64,000 nt of DNA from the NCBI GenBank assembly GCA_036274675.1, contig DASUFE010000088.1, positions 1 to 64,000 on the forward strand, read 5' to 3'. The notes below the pieces were generated by a model, which did not search any database, had not been told where the DNA came from, and saw only the letters and a list, made by a program, of their open reading frames with translations. The DNA is from DASUFE01 sp036274675. Lineage in GTDB: Bacteria; Pseudomonadota; Gammaproteobacteria; HTCC5015. The position numbers and the translations under genes were made by a program. Shown piece by piece: positions 1 through 7,819 of the stretch (position 1 is the first letter of the stretch; each line of letters begins with the position of its first letter).

Positions 1-845
1 TAATCGCGCGGCGCCAGCAGCAGCCACACCGGCAGCACCGCCGCCAGCATTCCGTAGCCGATGACGAACCAGGCCAGCGTGATGGCGTCGAGATGGAACC
101 ATGGCCGCCAGGCCGGGCTTGCGTTTACCCAGCCGCCCGCGACGACGGCGAACAGCAGCAGCGTAACGCCGATGGCGGTTCCTTCCAGCACCCGGCCCGG
201 CCGCAATATATGGAGATAGACTCCGATCAGCAGCGCGATCGGGATGGTGGCGAAAATGGTGAAAGTGGACCAGGCGCTATGCGCCATCGCCTTGACGATC
301 ACGAGCCCGAGTACCGCGATCAGGATAATGATGATCATCAGCGTGCCGGTGATCGCGGCCGAGCCGCCGACGGAGCCGAGTTCGTCGCGCGCCATCTGCG
401 CGAGGCTCCTGCCGTTGCGGCGCACCGAGCAGAACAGGATCACCATATCCTGCACGCAGCCGCCGAGCACCGCACCGACCAGCAGCCACAGCAGGCCGGG
501 CATATAGCCGAACTGGGCCGCGAGCGTCGGCCCGATCAGCGGCCCCGCGCCGGCGATCGCCGCGAAATGATGGCCGAACACGATCCAGCGGTTGGTCGGC
601 ACGAAGTCGCGGCCGTTGTCGAGGCGCTCGGCCGGCGTCGCGCGCGTGGCGTCCAGCATCAGTACTTTGGCCGCGATCCAGCCCGCGTACAGCCGGTAAG
701 CGACGATATAAACGCAGACCGTCGCGATAACGAACCACAGCGCATTGACGGTCTCGCCGCGATTCAGGGCGATGCCGCCGAAAGCCCCCGCGCCCAGCAG
801 GGCGACGGCGGCAGTGACCAGAGAATGCTTGCTGAGTATTTTCAT
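1..845 (-). CDS. cstA: Carbon starvation protein CstA (5' part, runs off window)
   Basis: Translating the minus strand from the ATG at 845 gives 281 residues without a stop up to the window edge, so only the N-terminal part is present. The residues FVPTNRWIVFGHHFAAIAGA (from about residue 80) and the following GP(L)IGP and AQFGY are the hallmark of the CstA family. CstA proteins are multi-helix inner-membrane transporters for peptides or pyruvate, induced in carbon starvation in Escherichia coli. Several hydrophobic helices are visible. Family assignment is firm; the substrate here is unknown. Confidence 0.93.
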   Translation of the reverse strand, partial: MKILSKHSLVTAAVALLGAGAFGGIALNRGETVNALWFVIATVCVYIVAYRLYAGWIAAKVLMLDATRATPAERLDNGRDFVPTNRWIVFGHHFAAIAGAGPLIGPTLAAQFGYMPGLLWLLVGAVLGGCVQDMVILFCSVRRNGRSLAQMARDELGSVGGSAAITGTLMIIIILIAVLGLVIVKAMAHSAWSTFTIFATIPIALLIGVYLHILRPGRVLEGTAIGVTLLLFAVVAGGWVNASPAWRPWFHLDAITLAWFVIGYGMLAAVLPVWLLLAPRD

Positions 846-953
846 GCGCCGAAGTTTAGCAGAAGTTTGCGGACTGCTAGTACATAAGGATGAGGGCATT
901 TTATTTTCCTGGTGCTAGGATTTCCGCGGGCTAAACACAAACAGGGAGTTTTC

Positions 954-1628
954 ATGGCAATCAGCGACTGGCCGCTCGCGGAGCGGCCGCGAGAAAAGCT
1001 TATTGAGAAGGGTTCGGCATCTTTATCCGATGCGGAGCTGCTGGCGATTTTCCTGCGCACGGGGCTGCGCGGCAAATCGGCGGTGGACCTGGCGCGTCAG
1101 TTGATGCACGAGTTCGGGGGCCTGCGCAGTTTATTGCAGGCGGACCGCAAGAGTTTCTGCAGCAAGCCGGGCCTCGGCGACGCCAAGTACGCACAGCTGC
1201 AGGCCGTGCTCGAAATGGCGGGCCGCCACCTGCGGGAAACGATGAACAAGGGCGACGCGCTGACCTCGCCGCAGGACACGCAGCGCTATCTGCTGCTGCG
1301 CATGCGCGATTATCAGCAGGAAGTCTTCGGCTGCCTGTTCCTCGACAACAAGCATCGCGTGATCGCCTTCGAGGAGATGTTTCGCGGCACCATCGACAAC
1401 GCGAGCGTCTATCCACGTGAGATCGTGCGACGCGCGCTGCAACACAACGCCGCCGCGCTGATCCTGGCGCACAATCATCCGTCGGGAGACCCGGAGCCGA
1501 GCATGGCCGACCGTGCGATCACCGCCAAGATCAAGGCTGCGTTGGCGCTGGTGGATATCCGGGTGCTGGACCACTGTGTTGTCGGTGACACGAGCTGCGT
1601 GTCGTTTGCTGAAATGGGAATTATATAA
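954..1628 (+). CDS. radC: RadC family JAB/MPN-domain protein
   Basis: The 224-residue protein begins MAISDWPLAERPREKL, with an AGGGAG ribosome binding site at 942-947; the longer frame from 912 adds residues not typical of the family. An N-terminal helix-hairpin-helix region is followed by an MPN/JAB domain with the metal-binding JAMM residues His173, His175 and Asp186 in HNHPSGDPEPSMAD. RadC proteins are widespread and often lie in or near mobile regions; the original DNA-repair role is no longer accepted and the function is uncertain. Here the gene sits between cstA and an accessory island rather than beside the coaBC and ribosomal protein genes where it is common. Confidence 0.93.
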   Translation: MAISDWPLAERPREKLIEKGSASLSDAELLAIFLRTGLRGKSAVDLARQLMHEFGGLRSLLQADRKSFCSKPGLGDAKYAQLQAVLEMAGRHLRETMNKGDALTSPQDTQRYLLLRMRDYQQEVFGCLFLDNKHRVIAFEEMFRGTIDNASVYPREIVRRALQHNAAALILAHNHPSGDPEPSMADRAITAKIKAALALVDIRVLDHCVVGDTSCVSFAEMGII

Positions 1629-1712
1629 ACTCTCTCCCGACGGGTTAGGGTGAGGGAGATATCTCTTAACAAAAACACAAGAGTTTCGCCCGCCGCTTCG
1701 CGGCTGTGGCGA

Positions 1713-1747
1713 CCCCCTTTCTTTTTTCTTGCGAAAAGAAAGGGGGG
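1713..1747. repeat. Perfect inverted repeat after radC
   Basis: CCCCCTTTCTTTT at 1713-1725 is complementary to AAAAGAAAGGGGG at 1733-1745, separated by 7-8 bases. It lies about 85 bases after the radC stop. It could act as a weak terminator, although neither strand has a clean U-tract, or be a REP-like remnant. The rest of the 1629-2000 spacer shows a degenerate CTCTCCC/GGGAG palindrome at 1631-1658, the palindrome GTACAATGTAC at 1804-1814, and no convincing gene; an open frame at 1729-1944 has no homology I recognise. Confidence 0.5.
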
Positions 1748-2000
1748 AAAGAAACGCGCTTCCAGGCGTGACACTGTTTAGGCCGTTGGATAGATCGTGG
1801 CGCGTACAATGTACTTGTGACTTCGGGACTGAGAACGGCAAGTGCTATTTAATAGATTATTGCACTACTTATCACCGTCTCATCGACACTTTTACTGCGA
1901 AATGCTTTTCATGTCCCAAGAGCTGGTATAGATTGGCTAGATAATAAATTATGAGGTTAAAACCCTCTGATTCTGATTGCTACGCTTTTTAGGGGGTATT

Positions 2001-2231
2001 GTGAAAAAACTAGCTCAAGCTTCATCGGTTTTTGGCGCCCTAGTTTCTCTTATGTATATTGTGATTTGGGCTAGCGACTTTGCATCTATCACGGCATTTC
2101 TATCATTCATTGGGGTTTTTGCTTCGACTTTTTTCTTTTCAGAAAAAGAAAATTCAAAACAACAGCAATCTATTGGAGATAACTCAACTGGGTACCAAGC
2201 CGGGAGAGATATCAAAATACACAAGGATTGA
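2001..2231 (+). CDS. Small two-helix membrane protein with GDNSTGYQAGRDI tail
   Basis: Starting at the GTG at 2001 (GGGGG at 1992-1996 in front) the product has 76 residues; an upstream TTG at 1977 would add eight. Residues about 8-24 and 28-47 are two hydrophobic segments, then a charged stretch leads to the C-terminal motif GDNSTGYQAGRDIKI (residues 59-73). The next gene starts 10 bases downstream and carries the same motif at its N-terminus, so the two are surely an operon and their products probably meet at the membrane. The DNA is visibly AT-richer than the flanks, a sign of horizontal acquisition. I do not know a characterised homologue. Confidence 0.7.
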   Translation: MKKLAQASSVFGALVSLMYIVIWASDFASITAFLSFIGVFASTFFFSEKENSKQQQSIGDNSTGYQAGRDIKIHKD

Positions 2232-2241
2232 GGGCATCCCA

Positions 2242-3087
2242 ATGAAACAGGAGACTGGAGATGGCTCGGGCGCCTATCAAGCCGGGCGAGATATTGTTAT
2301 AGATAATAGAAGTGGCCTTGGATATTCCGATGTCAAGGCGCTATGTCTTGATCTGATTCACGCTAACTTTCCTAAATTACAAGAAGAGGCTATGAGCCAA
2401 GTGAATCAGAGAATAATCGAGTTTTCCGAGCAGCTTAAATCTCAAATTGACGAGAAGGGTACTGCGGCAGATTCGAGTCGACTTGCTAGACCAGATGTTC
2501 AGGCAGCTCTAAATGATGCATTGCAGGGTGCAGCAAAAAAGGGAACCACAAACGACTATCCAACGCTCGCTAGGTTAGTTGCGGCAAGACTTGATCGTGG
2601 AAACAATGAGCTTCTTGATATTGTCATCGAGGAAGCCATTCGCGTAACACCAAAGCTTACACAGGAGCACATTAAATATTTAACGATTCATCACTTCATA
2701 GGCGCGGTAAAAACAAAAGTGCCAAATGTTTCTCTTGAGATGCTTGAATCAATGACAAAGCCTATACATGAGAGATTCTGTTCGGGCTGTAAGTTAAGCT
2801 ATGCAAACGTTAACTATCTAGCGGGTGTAGGGGTAATTAGCCTGAAATCCATTAGAAGTGGCGACTCATACGAAAACTATCTAAAAGTGTATCCGTGGTT
2901 AGCCTCCAACATGGACGATTTTAAGGAAAAATTGAAGCGGGAGGCTCCTTGTATCCATGATTTACTCGAGGTGTGTAACGACGAGAAATATGTGAGCACT
3001 AGGTTAACTAGTACGGGGCAGGCTATTGCGCTTACCAACATATCTATGTTCTTTCCCGGAATTGACCTAAAAATATGGATATCGTAG
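2242..3087 (+). CDS. LPO_1073/Vpar_1526-like protein with N-terminal YQAGRDI motif
   Basis: The 281-residue soluble protein starts at ATG 2242 (MKQETGDGSGAYQAGRDIVI). A frame open from 2080 overlaps the previous gene and is not the likely start. The N-terminal GDGSGAYQAGRDI motif, the GYSDVKALCLDLIHANF helix after it and the central APKL-like segment (VTPKLTQEHIKYL, about residues 145-160) resemble what I remember of the uncharacterised LPO_1073/Vpar_1526 family; this is from memory, not a search. Mostly helical, no enzyme motif seen, several Cys in the C-terminal third. It shares its motif with the upstream membrane protein and is followed by a DNA methyltransferase, a context that suggests, but does not prove, a role in defence. 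Confidence 0.65.
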   Translation: MKQETGDGSGAYQAGRDIVIDNRSGLGYSDVKALCLDLIHANFPKLQEEAMSQVNQRIIEFSEQLKSQIDEKGTAADSSRLARPDVQAALNDALQGAAKKGTTNDYPTLARLVAARLDRGNNELLDIVIEEAIRVTPKLTQEHIKYLTIHHFIGAVKTKVPNVSLEMLESMTKPIHERFCSGCKLSYANVNYLAGVGVISLKSIRSGDSYENYLKVYPWLASNMDDFKEKLKREAPCIHDLLEVCNDEKYVSTRLTSTGQAIALTNISMFFPGIDLKIWIS

Positions 3088-3141
3088 TCCCTGCACAACA
3101 ATTTTTTAGAGTGTTGGTGGATAATCCGTGAGACTCTTAAA

Positions 3142-3972
3142 GTGAAACTAAAAATTCCACCGATCAAGTCGCAGGGGATTAAAACGAAGCTGGTGCCGTG
3201 GATTCGCAGCATGGTGCCGGAGGATTTCGACGGTCGGTGGATTGAGCCCTTTATGGGCACTGGAGTGGTTGCGTTCAATCTTGCGCCGCGGAGTGCGCTG
3301 ATATGCGACGCCAATCCGCATCTGATTAACTTTTACAATTCCATCGCGGCGGGCCAAGTTACGCCGGATATCGTGCGCGATTATCTGGGCCTGGAAGGAG
3401 CGCTCCTGATAGAGCAGGGCGAGTCTCATTACTATGCGGTCAGAGATCGCTTTAATAAACATCATAGCCCGCTGGATTTCCTGTTTCTGAATCGTGCCGG
3501 GTTTAACGGGATGATCCGCTTTAATCGCGAAGGCGCTTTCAATATCCCCTTCTGCCGCAAGCCGCAACGCTTCGCCCAGGCTTATGTCACCAAGATCGTG
3601 AATCAGGTGGCGTATGTGTCGGAGTTGTTCAAGAACAGACACTTTGAATTCAAATGTCAGGACTTCGGGGAGAGCCTCGCGCAGGCAAGGCCAGGCGATA
3701 TCATTTACTGCGATCCGCCCTATATCGACCGGCATGTGGATTATTACAACGGCTGGAATGAGGAACAGGAAAAGAATCTGCAGCGCGCCCTGTCAGAGAC
3801 GCCTGCCCGATTCATTCTGTCGACATGGCATCATAATGCATTCCGCAAAAACGAATATATCGATTCCTTGTGGAAGCGTTTCAATATCCTGACACGTGAA
3901 CATTTCTACCACGTCGGCGCCAGAGAGCAGAACCGAAAACCCGTCGTCGAAGCACTCGTTACCAATTACTGA
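3142..3972 (+). CDS. D12-class N6-adenine DNA methyltransferase (Dam-like)
   Basis: The 276-residue protein starts at GTG 3142. It has the SAM-binding motif EPFMGTG (residues 35-41) and the catalytic DPPY (191-194) in the order of the alpha group, plus the FLNRAGFNGMIRFN segment typical of D12-class enzymes such as Dam and DpnM. It should methylate the N6 of adenine in a short DNA site; the site cannot be read from sequence. No restriction nuclease gene is adjacent. It lies 54 bases after the motif-sharing pair on the same strand, with a base composition closer to the chromosome than to the pair. It may be an orphan methylase or part of that module. Confidence 0.9.
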   Translation: MKLKIPPIKSQGIKTKLVPWIRSMVPEDFDGRWIEPFMGTGVVAFNLAPRSALICDANPHLINFYNSIAAGQVTPDIVRDYLGLEGALLIEQGESHYYAVRDRFNKHHSPLDFLFLNRAGFNGMIRFNREGAFNIPFCRKPQRFAQAYVTKIVNQVAYVSELFKNRHFEFKCQDFGESLAQARPGDIIYCDPPYIDRHVDYYNGWNEEQEKNLQRALSETPARFILSTWHHNAFRKNEYIDSLWKRFNILTREHFYHVGAREQNRKPVVEALVTNY

Positions 3973-3990
3973 ACTGATTTATATTTTTTA

Positions 3991-4068
3991 TCTCGCCGAG
4001 ACGCCAGGGTTAAAAATCAAAATCTCTTATTTTCTTTTTAACTTAGCGCCTTAGCGGCTTGGCGAGAG
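3991..4068. repeat. Dispersed palindromic repeat (family A)
   Basis: Left arm CTCGCCGAGACGCC and right arm GGCTTGGCGAGAG flank an AT-rich centre between the methyltransferase and the LysM gene. Divergent member of a palindrome family found in many spacers of this window. Confidence 0.55.
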
Positions 4069-4073
4069 TTCTC

Positions 4074-4433
4074 TTATTGGATTTTTTTGATGTAGCCCCA
4101 GTCGAATTCCCGGATTTCGTTGTCCTGGGCGGCTGATACCGGCCGCGTCACGGTGTTGGGCAGCCACAGACGCGCATACGCCAACAGTCGGTTCGGATCC
4201 TGATCGATGAAGGCGCCGGGATTGAGGCGCAGGATATCGTCCATCAGGCGTTGCCGGTGTTGTGTCGAGCCCGGCAGCAGGGCTTCCGCGATTCCGCCCA
4301 GGGTTTCGCCCGGCCGCACGTCCCAGTATTGCTGGCTGACCGGATAGACATACACGCGTTTGCTCGCCGCGGCAGTCGCCCAGGGAAGCAATAGCAGACC
4401 GGTCAGGAGAATTCCCCGGATCATCATGATCAT
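4074..4433 (-). CDS. Exported LysM / FimV-N-like protein
   Basis: From the ATG at 4433, which overlaps the bioF stop as ATGA, the product has 119 residues: a signal peptide (MIMMIRGILLTGLLLLPWATA) and one LysM-like domain with the segment VRPGETLGGIAEALLPGS and a C-terminal NPGAFIDQDPNRLLAYARLWLP. That pattern matches the LysM region at the start of FimV-type proteins, which bind peptidoglycan. The longer frame from 4589 lies inside bioF and is discarded. Translational coupling to bioF is unusual because the product has no link to biotin. Probably periplasmic; function unknown. Confidence 0.78.
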   Translation of the reverse strand: MIMMIRGILLTGLLLLPWATAAASKRVYVYPVSQQYWDVRPGETLGGIAEALLPGSTQHRQRLMDDILRLNPGAFIDQDPNRLLAYARLWLPNTVTRPVSAAQDNEIREFDWGYIKKIQ

Positions 4434-5596
4434 GCTCCCGACTTGCGCGGGCGCAATTCCTCCAGAGCCAGCAGCAGTTGCTGCAGATGTTTTTCGGTAT
4501 GCGCGGCTGAAAAGGTGATGCGCAGTCGTGCCGAATTCTCGGGCACGGTCGGAGGCCGGATCGCGGTGATCAGAATGCCGCGTTCCCACAGCGCCTCGCT
4601 CAGCGCCAGCGCCCGCGCGTTGTCGCCGATCACCAGCGGCTGAATCGCGCTTTCCGAGGGCAACAGCGGCAGGCCCAGTTGTTCAGCGCCGTGCCGGAAG
4701 CGGCTGATCAGTTGCTGCAGGTACTCGCGCCGCCAGGCTTCGCGCTGCACCAGTTTTAAACTGATGCGGGTCGCCTCTGCCAGGGCCGAGGGCAGCGCGG
4801 TGGTATATATATAGGTGCGCGCTTTCTGAATGAGCGTTTCTATAAGTTCTTCTGAACCCGCAACAAAGGCGCCGAAGGTGCCAAAGGCCTTGCCGAGAGT
4901 CCCCATCAGCACCGGCACCTCGTCGGCGCTCATGTTGTGATGAGACAGCGTACCGCCGCCGTTATTGCCGAGCACTCCCAGGCCGTGGGCGTCGTCTACG
5001 CACAGCCAGGCCCCGTGCTGCTTGCAGGCGGCCGCGAGCTGCGGCAACGGCGCAATATCGCCGTCCATGCTGAACAGCCCGTCGGTCATGACCAGGGAGG
5101 AATCCGCGCCCGACTTTTCCAGTTTCTGCTGGAGGTCCGCGCTGTCGGCATGGGCATAGCGCTGGAAGCGCGCGCCCGAGAGCAGGCCGGCATCGAGCAA
5201 GGAAGCGTGGTTCAGCCGGTCCTCGAACACCGCATCGCCCTTCTCCAGCAGCGTGCTCGCGATTCCGAGGTTCGCCATATAACCGGTGGAGAACAGCAGC
5301 GCGCGCTTGCGCCCGGTGAATTCGGCCAGTTCTTCTTCAAGCGCGTGATGCGCCATCGAGTGCCCGTTCACCAGGTGTGCGGCGCCGCTGCCGCTGCCCC
5401 ACCGGGCGACCCCTTTGCGGAAGGCCTGATTGACTTCGGGATGGTTGGCCAGCCCCAGGTAGTCGTTACTGCAGAAGGCTAAGATCGTGCGGCCGTCGAT
5501 GCGCATCTCCGGGCCCTGCGCGGATTCGGCGATGCGGCGGCGGCGGTACAGATGCTGCTCCTTCCGGGCGTCAAGCTCTGAGCGCAGGTCCTTCAT
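4430..5596 (-). CDS. bioF: 8-amino-7-oxononanoate synthase BioF
   Basis: The 388-residue PLP enzyme condenses pimeloyl-ACP and alanine in the first ring-forming step of biotin synthesis. The PLP lysine is Lys236 in TLGKAFGTFG, with DDAHG (201-205) ahead of it as in the alpha-oxoamine synthase family, and length is normal. It lies downstream of bioB on the same strand but separated by a 234-base spacer with a palindromic repeat. The bioH, bioC and bioD genes that commonly follow bioF in gammaproteobacteria are not in this window. Confidence 0.97.
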   Translation of the reverse strand: MKDLRSELDARKEQHLYRRRRIAESAQGPEMRIDGRTILAFCSNDYLGLANHPEVNQAFRKGVARWGSGSGAAHLVNGHSMAHHALEEELAEFTGRKRALLFSTGYMANLGIASTLLEKGDAVFEDRLNHASLLDAGLLSGARFQRYAHADSADLQQKLEKSGADSSLVMTDGLFSMDGDIAPLPQLAAACKQHGAWLCVDDAHGLGVLGNNGGGTLSHHNMSADEVPVLMGTLGKAFGTFGAFVAGSEELIETLIQKARTYIYTTALPSALAEATRISLKLVQREAWRREYLQQLISRFRHGAEQLGLPLLPSESAIQPLVIGDNARALALSEALWERGILITAIRPPTVPENSARLRITFSAAHTEKHLQQLLLALEELRPRKSGA

Positions 5597-5684
5597 AGAT
5601 TGACTTTAGATTACCCCTGTAAAGACACAATGTTGCCAAGCCCTGAATGTGACTTACTTCTCGCAGACCGCTAATAATAAGATG

Positions 5685-5815
5685 TTTCTCACGGAGGCAC
5701 GGAGAACACGGAGCTAAAAAAGGAATAAAGATAGGTAGAAGACAAGTAATCCGATTGTTAACTTCTGATTCCTAAAAGTTTTATCCCTGGGTTCTCCGTG
5801 CCCCGTGAGAGAATC
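5685..5815. repeat. Dispersed palindromic repeat (family A)
   Basis: Arms TTCTCACGGAGGCACGGAG at the left and CTCCGTGCCCCGTGAGAGA at the right enclose about 90 AT-rich bases between bioB and bioF. Confidence 0.7.
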
Positions 5816-5830
5816 TTTATGACTTAATCT

Positions 5831-6841
5831 TTAGGCGGCGGCGTGTTTGCAGCCGTCTTCATGGCGTTCGGCCGGCTGCTGCGCGGGTTGCAGGGGTTTC
5901 AGTCCCAGCTTGTCGAACAGCTTGCGGTCGTGATCGGTTTCGGGATTCTCGGTCGTCAGCAGCTTCTCGCCGTAGAAAATCGAGTTCGCGCCGGCAAGGA
6001 AGCAGAGCGCCTGGGTTTCATCGCTCATGTCGGTGCGTCCCGCGGACAGGCGCACGTAGGAGGCCGGCATCAGAATGCGGGCGACTGCGATGGTGCGCAC
6101 GAAGTCGATCGAATCCAATTTTGTCGCGCCTTGCAATGGCGTGCCTTCAACCTGCACCAGCATGTTGATCGGCACCGACTCCGGATGCTGCGGCAGGTTG
6201 GCCAGCTGCATCAGCAGGCCCGCGCGGTCGCGCAGTTTCTCGCCCATACCGACGATGCCGCCGCAGCAGACATTGATCCCGCAGTTACGCACCTGTTCGA
6301 GCGTATCGAGCCGGTCCTGGTAGGTGCGGGTGGTGATGATCTTGCCGTAGAACTCGGGCGAAGTGTCGAGGTTGTGATTGTAATAGTCGAGGCCCGCGTC
6401 TTTCAGACGTTGTGCCTGCGAACCGTTCAGCATGCCGAGCGTGACGCAGGTTTCAAGACCCTGGTCCTTGACGGCCTTGATCATGTCGATCACGGTGTCC
6501 AGATTCCTGTCGGTCGGATTGCGCCAGGCCGCGCCCATGCAGAAACGGCTGGCGCCGCTCGCCCGGGCGGCCTGTGCCGCCGCCGTGACTTCCTGCACCG
6601 CCATCAGGCGTTCCTTTTGCAGGCCGGTCTGATAATGCGCGCTTTGCGGGCAATAGGCGCAGTCCTCGGGGCAGGCGCCGGTCTTGATGCTGAGCAGGGT
6701 GCTGATCTGCACTTCATTGGCATTGAAATAGCGGCGATGCGCCAGTTGCGCCTGGAACAGCAGATCATTGAACGGCAGTTCAAACAGGGCAACGATTTCA
6801 TCCAGTTTCCAATCGCGGCGCAGGGTGGCGGTGGTGCTCAT
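5831..6841 (-). CDS. bioB: Biotin synthase BioB
   Basis: Radical-SAM enzyme that inserts sulfur into dethiobiotin. The start at ATG 6841 (MSTTATLRRDW) has GAGGA just upstream; an ATG at 6874 would add 11 unlikely residues. The 336-residue protein carries the cluster-binding CPEDCAYC (Cys57, Cys61, Cys64) and the family segments YNHNLDTSPEFY and SAGR. It is divergent from comF with about 86 bases between starts, which must hold both promoters. The divergent comF/bioB arrangement is common in gammaproteobacteria. Confidence 0.97.
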   Translation of the reverse strand: MSTTATLRRDWKLDEIVALFELPFNDLLFQAQLAHRRYFNANEVQISTLLSIKTGACPEDCAYCPQSAHYQTGLQKERLMAVQEVTAAAQAARASGASRFCMGAAWRNPTDRNLDTVIDMIKAVKDQGLETCVTLGMLNGSQAQRLKDAGLDYYNHNLDTSPEFYGKIITTRTYQDRLDTLEQVRNCGINVCCGGIVGMGEKLRDRAGLLMQLANLPQHPESVPINMLVQVEGTPLQGATKLDSIDFVRTIAVARILMPASYVRLSAGRTDMSDETQALCFLAGANSIFYGEKLLTTENPETDHDRKLFDKLGLKPLQPAQQPAERHEDGCKHAAA

Positions 6842-6927
6842 GCGTGCTATCCTCAGGGCGGGCTTCAATACCAATCAAAACAGGGGCGTAGTTTGACGGA
6901 TTTGGTCGTCAACTGGAAGGGCTGATC

Positions 6928-7671
6928 ATGGTTTACAAGTGGCTGGAACAGGCCTTGGCCTGGGTTTTTCCCTTTAACTGCATCGTTTGCGAAAGGGCGG
7001 CCGGCGAGACCGGCATGGATCTGTGCGCGGCCTGCCGGGAAGATCTGCCCTGGCTTGGCAGGGCCTGCTTCCGCTGCGCAAATCCTTTGGCGGCCGCAGC
7101 CCCTGTTCCCGAACCAACCGCCTTGGTCTGTGGCAGATGTCTCCGACAAGCGCCCCATTTCGAGCGCAGTCATTGCGTCTTCAACTACGGGGAACCCGTG
7201 AGCTGGGTATTGCATGGACTTAAATATCAGCGGCGCCTCAGCGGTGTCCCGGTATTGAGCCGCCTGTTGCTGGAACACCTGCGGACGCGGGTGGAGCGCT
7301 GGCCGGAGTTGATCGTGCCGATGCCGTTGCATGCCGCTCGCTTGCGTCAGCGCGGATTCAATCAAGCCCTGGAGATCGCGCGCCCGCTGGCGCGTGCGCT
7401 CGGTATCCCGCTGGGTGCGGGGATCTGCGAACGCAAGCGCAATACCGCGCAGCAGAGCGAACTGCCGGCATCCCGCCGCGCCGCCAACGTGCGCAATGCC
7501 TTCCGCATGCGCGGCGCGTTGACCGTGAAGCACGTGGCGATCGTGGACGATGTGATCACCACCGGCGCGACCGTGAACGAACTCGCCCGCCTGCTCAAGC
7601 GCAACGGCGCCGAGACCGTGCAGATATGGGCCATTGCCCGCACTCCGGTGAATTTCGGCAACAAACGCTAA
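6928..7671 (+). CDS. comF: ComF family phosphoribosyltransferase-like protein
   Basis: 247 residues, ATG 6928 behind GGAAGG. An N-terminal zinc-finger-like region (CIVC, CAAC, CFRC, CGRC between residues about 17 and 75) precedes a PRT fold with the PRPP loop VAIVDDVITTGAT near residue 205. ComF/GntX proteins support DNA uptake or purine-like salvage; biochemical role is not settled. Length and motif order are normal for the family. Confidence 0.93.
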   Translation: MVYKWLEQALAWVFPFNCIVCERAAGETGMDLCAACREDLPWLGRACFRCANPLAAAAPVPEPTALVCGRCLRQAPHFERSHCVFNYGEPVSWVLHGLKYQRRLSGVPVLSRLLLEHLRTRVERWPELIVPMPLHAARLRQRGFNQALEIARPLARALGIPLGAGICERKRNTAQQSELPASRRAANVRNAFRMRGALTVKHVAIVDDVITTGATVNELARLLKRNGAETVQIWAIARTPVNFGNKR

Positions 7672-7686
7672 GGTGAAACAAAGAAA

Positions 7687-7815
7687 CATCTCTCGCGGAG
7701 GCGCGGTGACGCGGGGAAACGCAGAGAATTAAAATATTTATAAAAATCCTGTTGAATGCGTCAGTTTCACTTTGAAATCCCCGCGATCCTCCGCGTCCCT
7801 GCGAGAATTCTTGGT
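7687..7815. repeat. Dispersed palindromic repeat (family A)
   Basis: Left arm TCTCGCGGAGGCGCGG, right arm CCTCCGCGTCCCTGCGAGA, AT-rich centre. It fills the spacer between the convergent comF and ubiA and could serve as a bidirectional terminator. Confidence 0.75.
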
Positions 7816-7819
7816 TTTT

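Noticed and set aside
93..887. Plus-strand frame of 264 codons at the left edge
   Set aside because: It lies opposite the partial cstA gene, whose translation has clear CstA motifs.
1729..1944. Small frame after radC as a gene
   Set aside because: It begins inside the hairpin at 1713-1747, lacks a good ribosome binding site and shows no recognisable motif.
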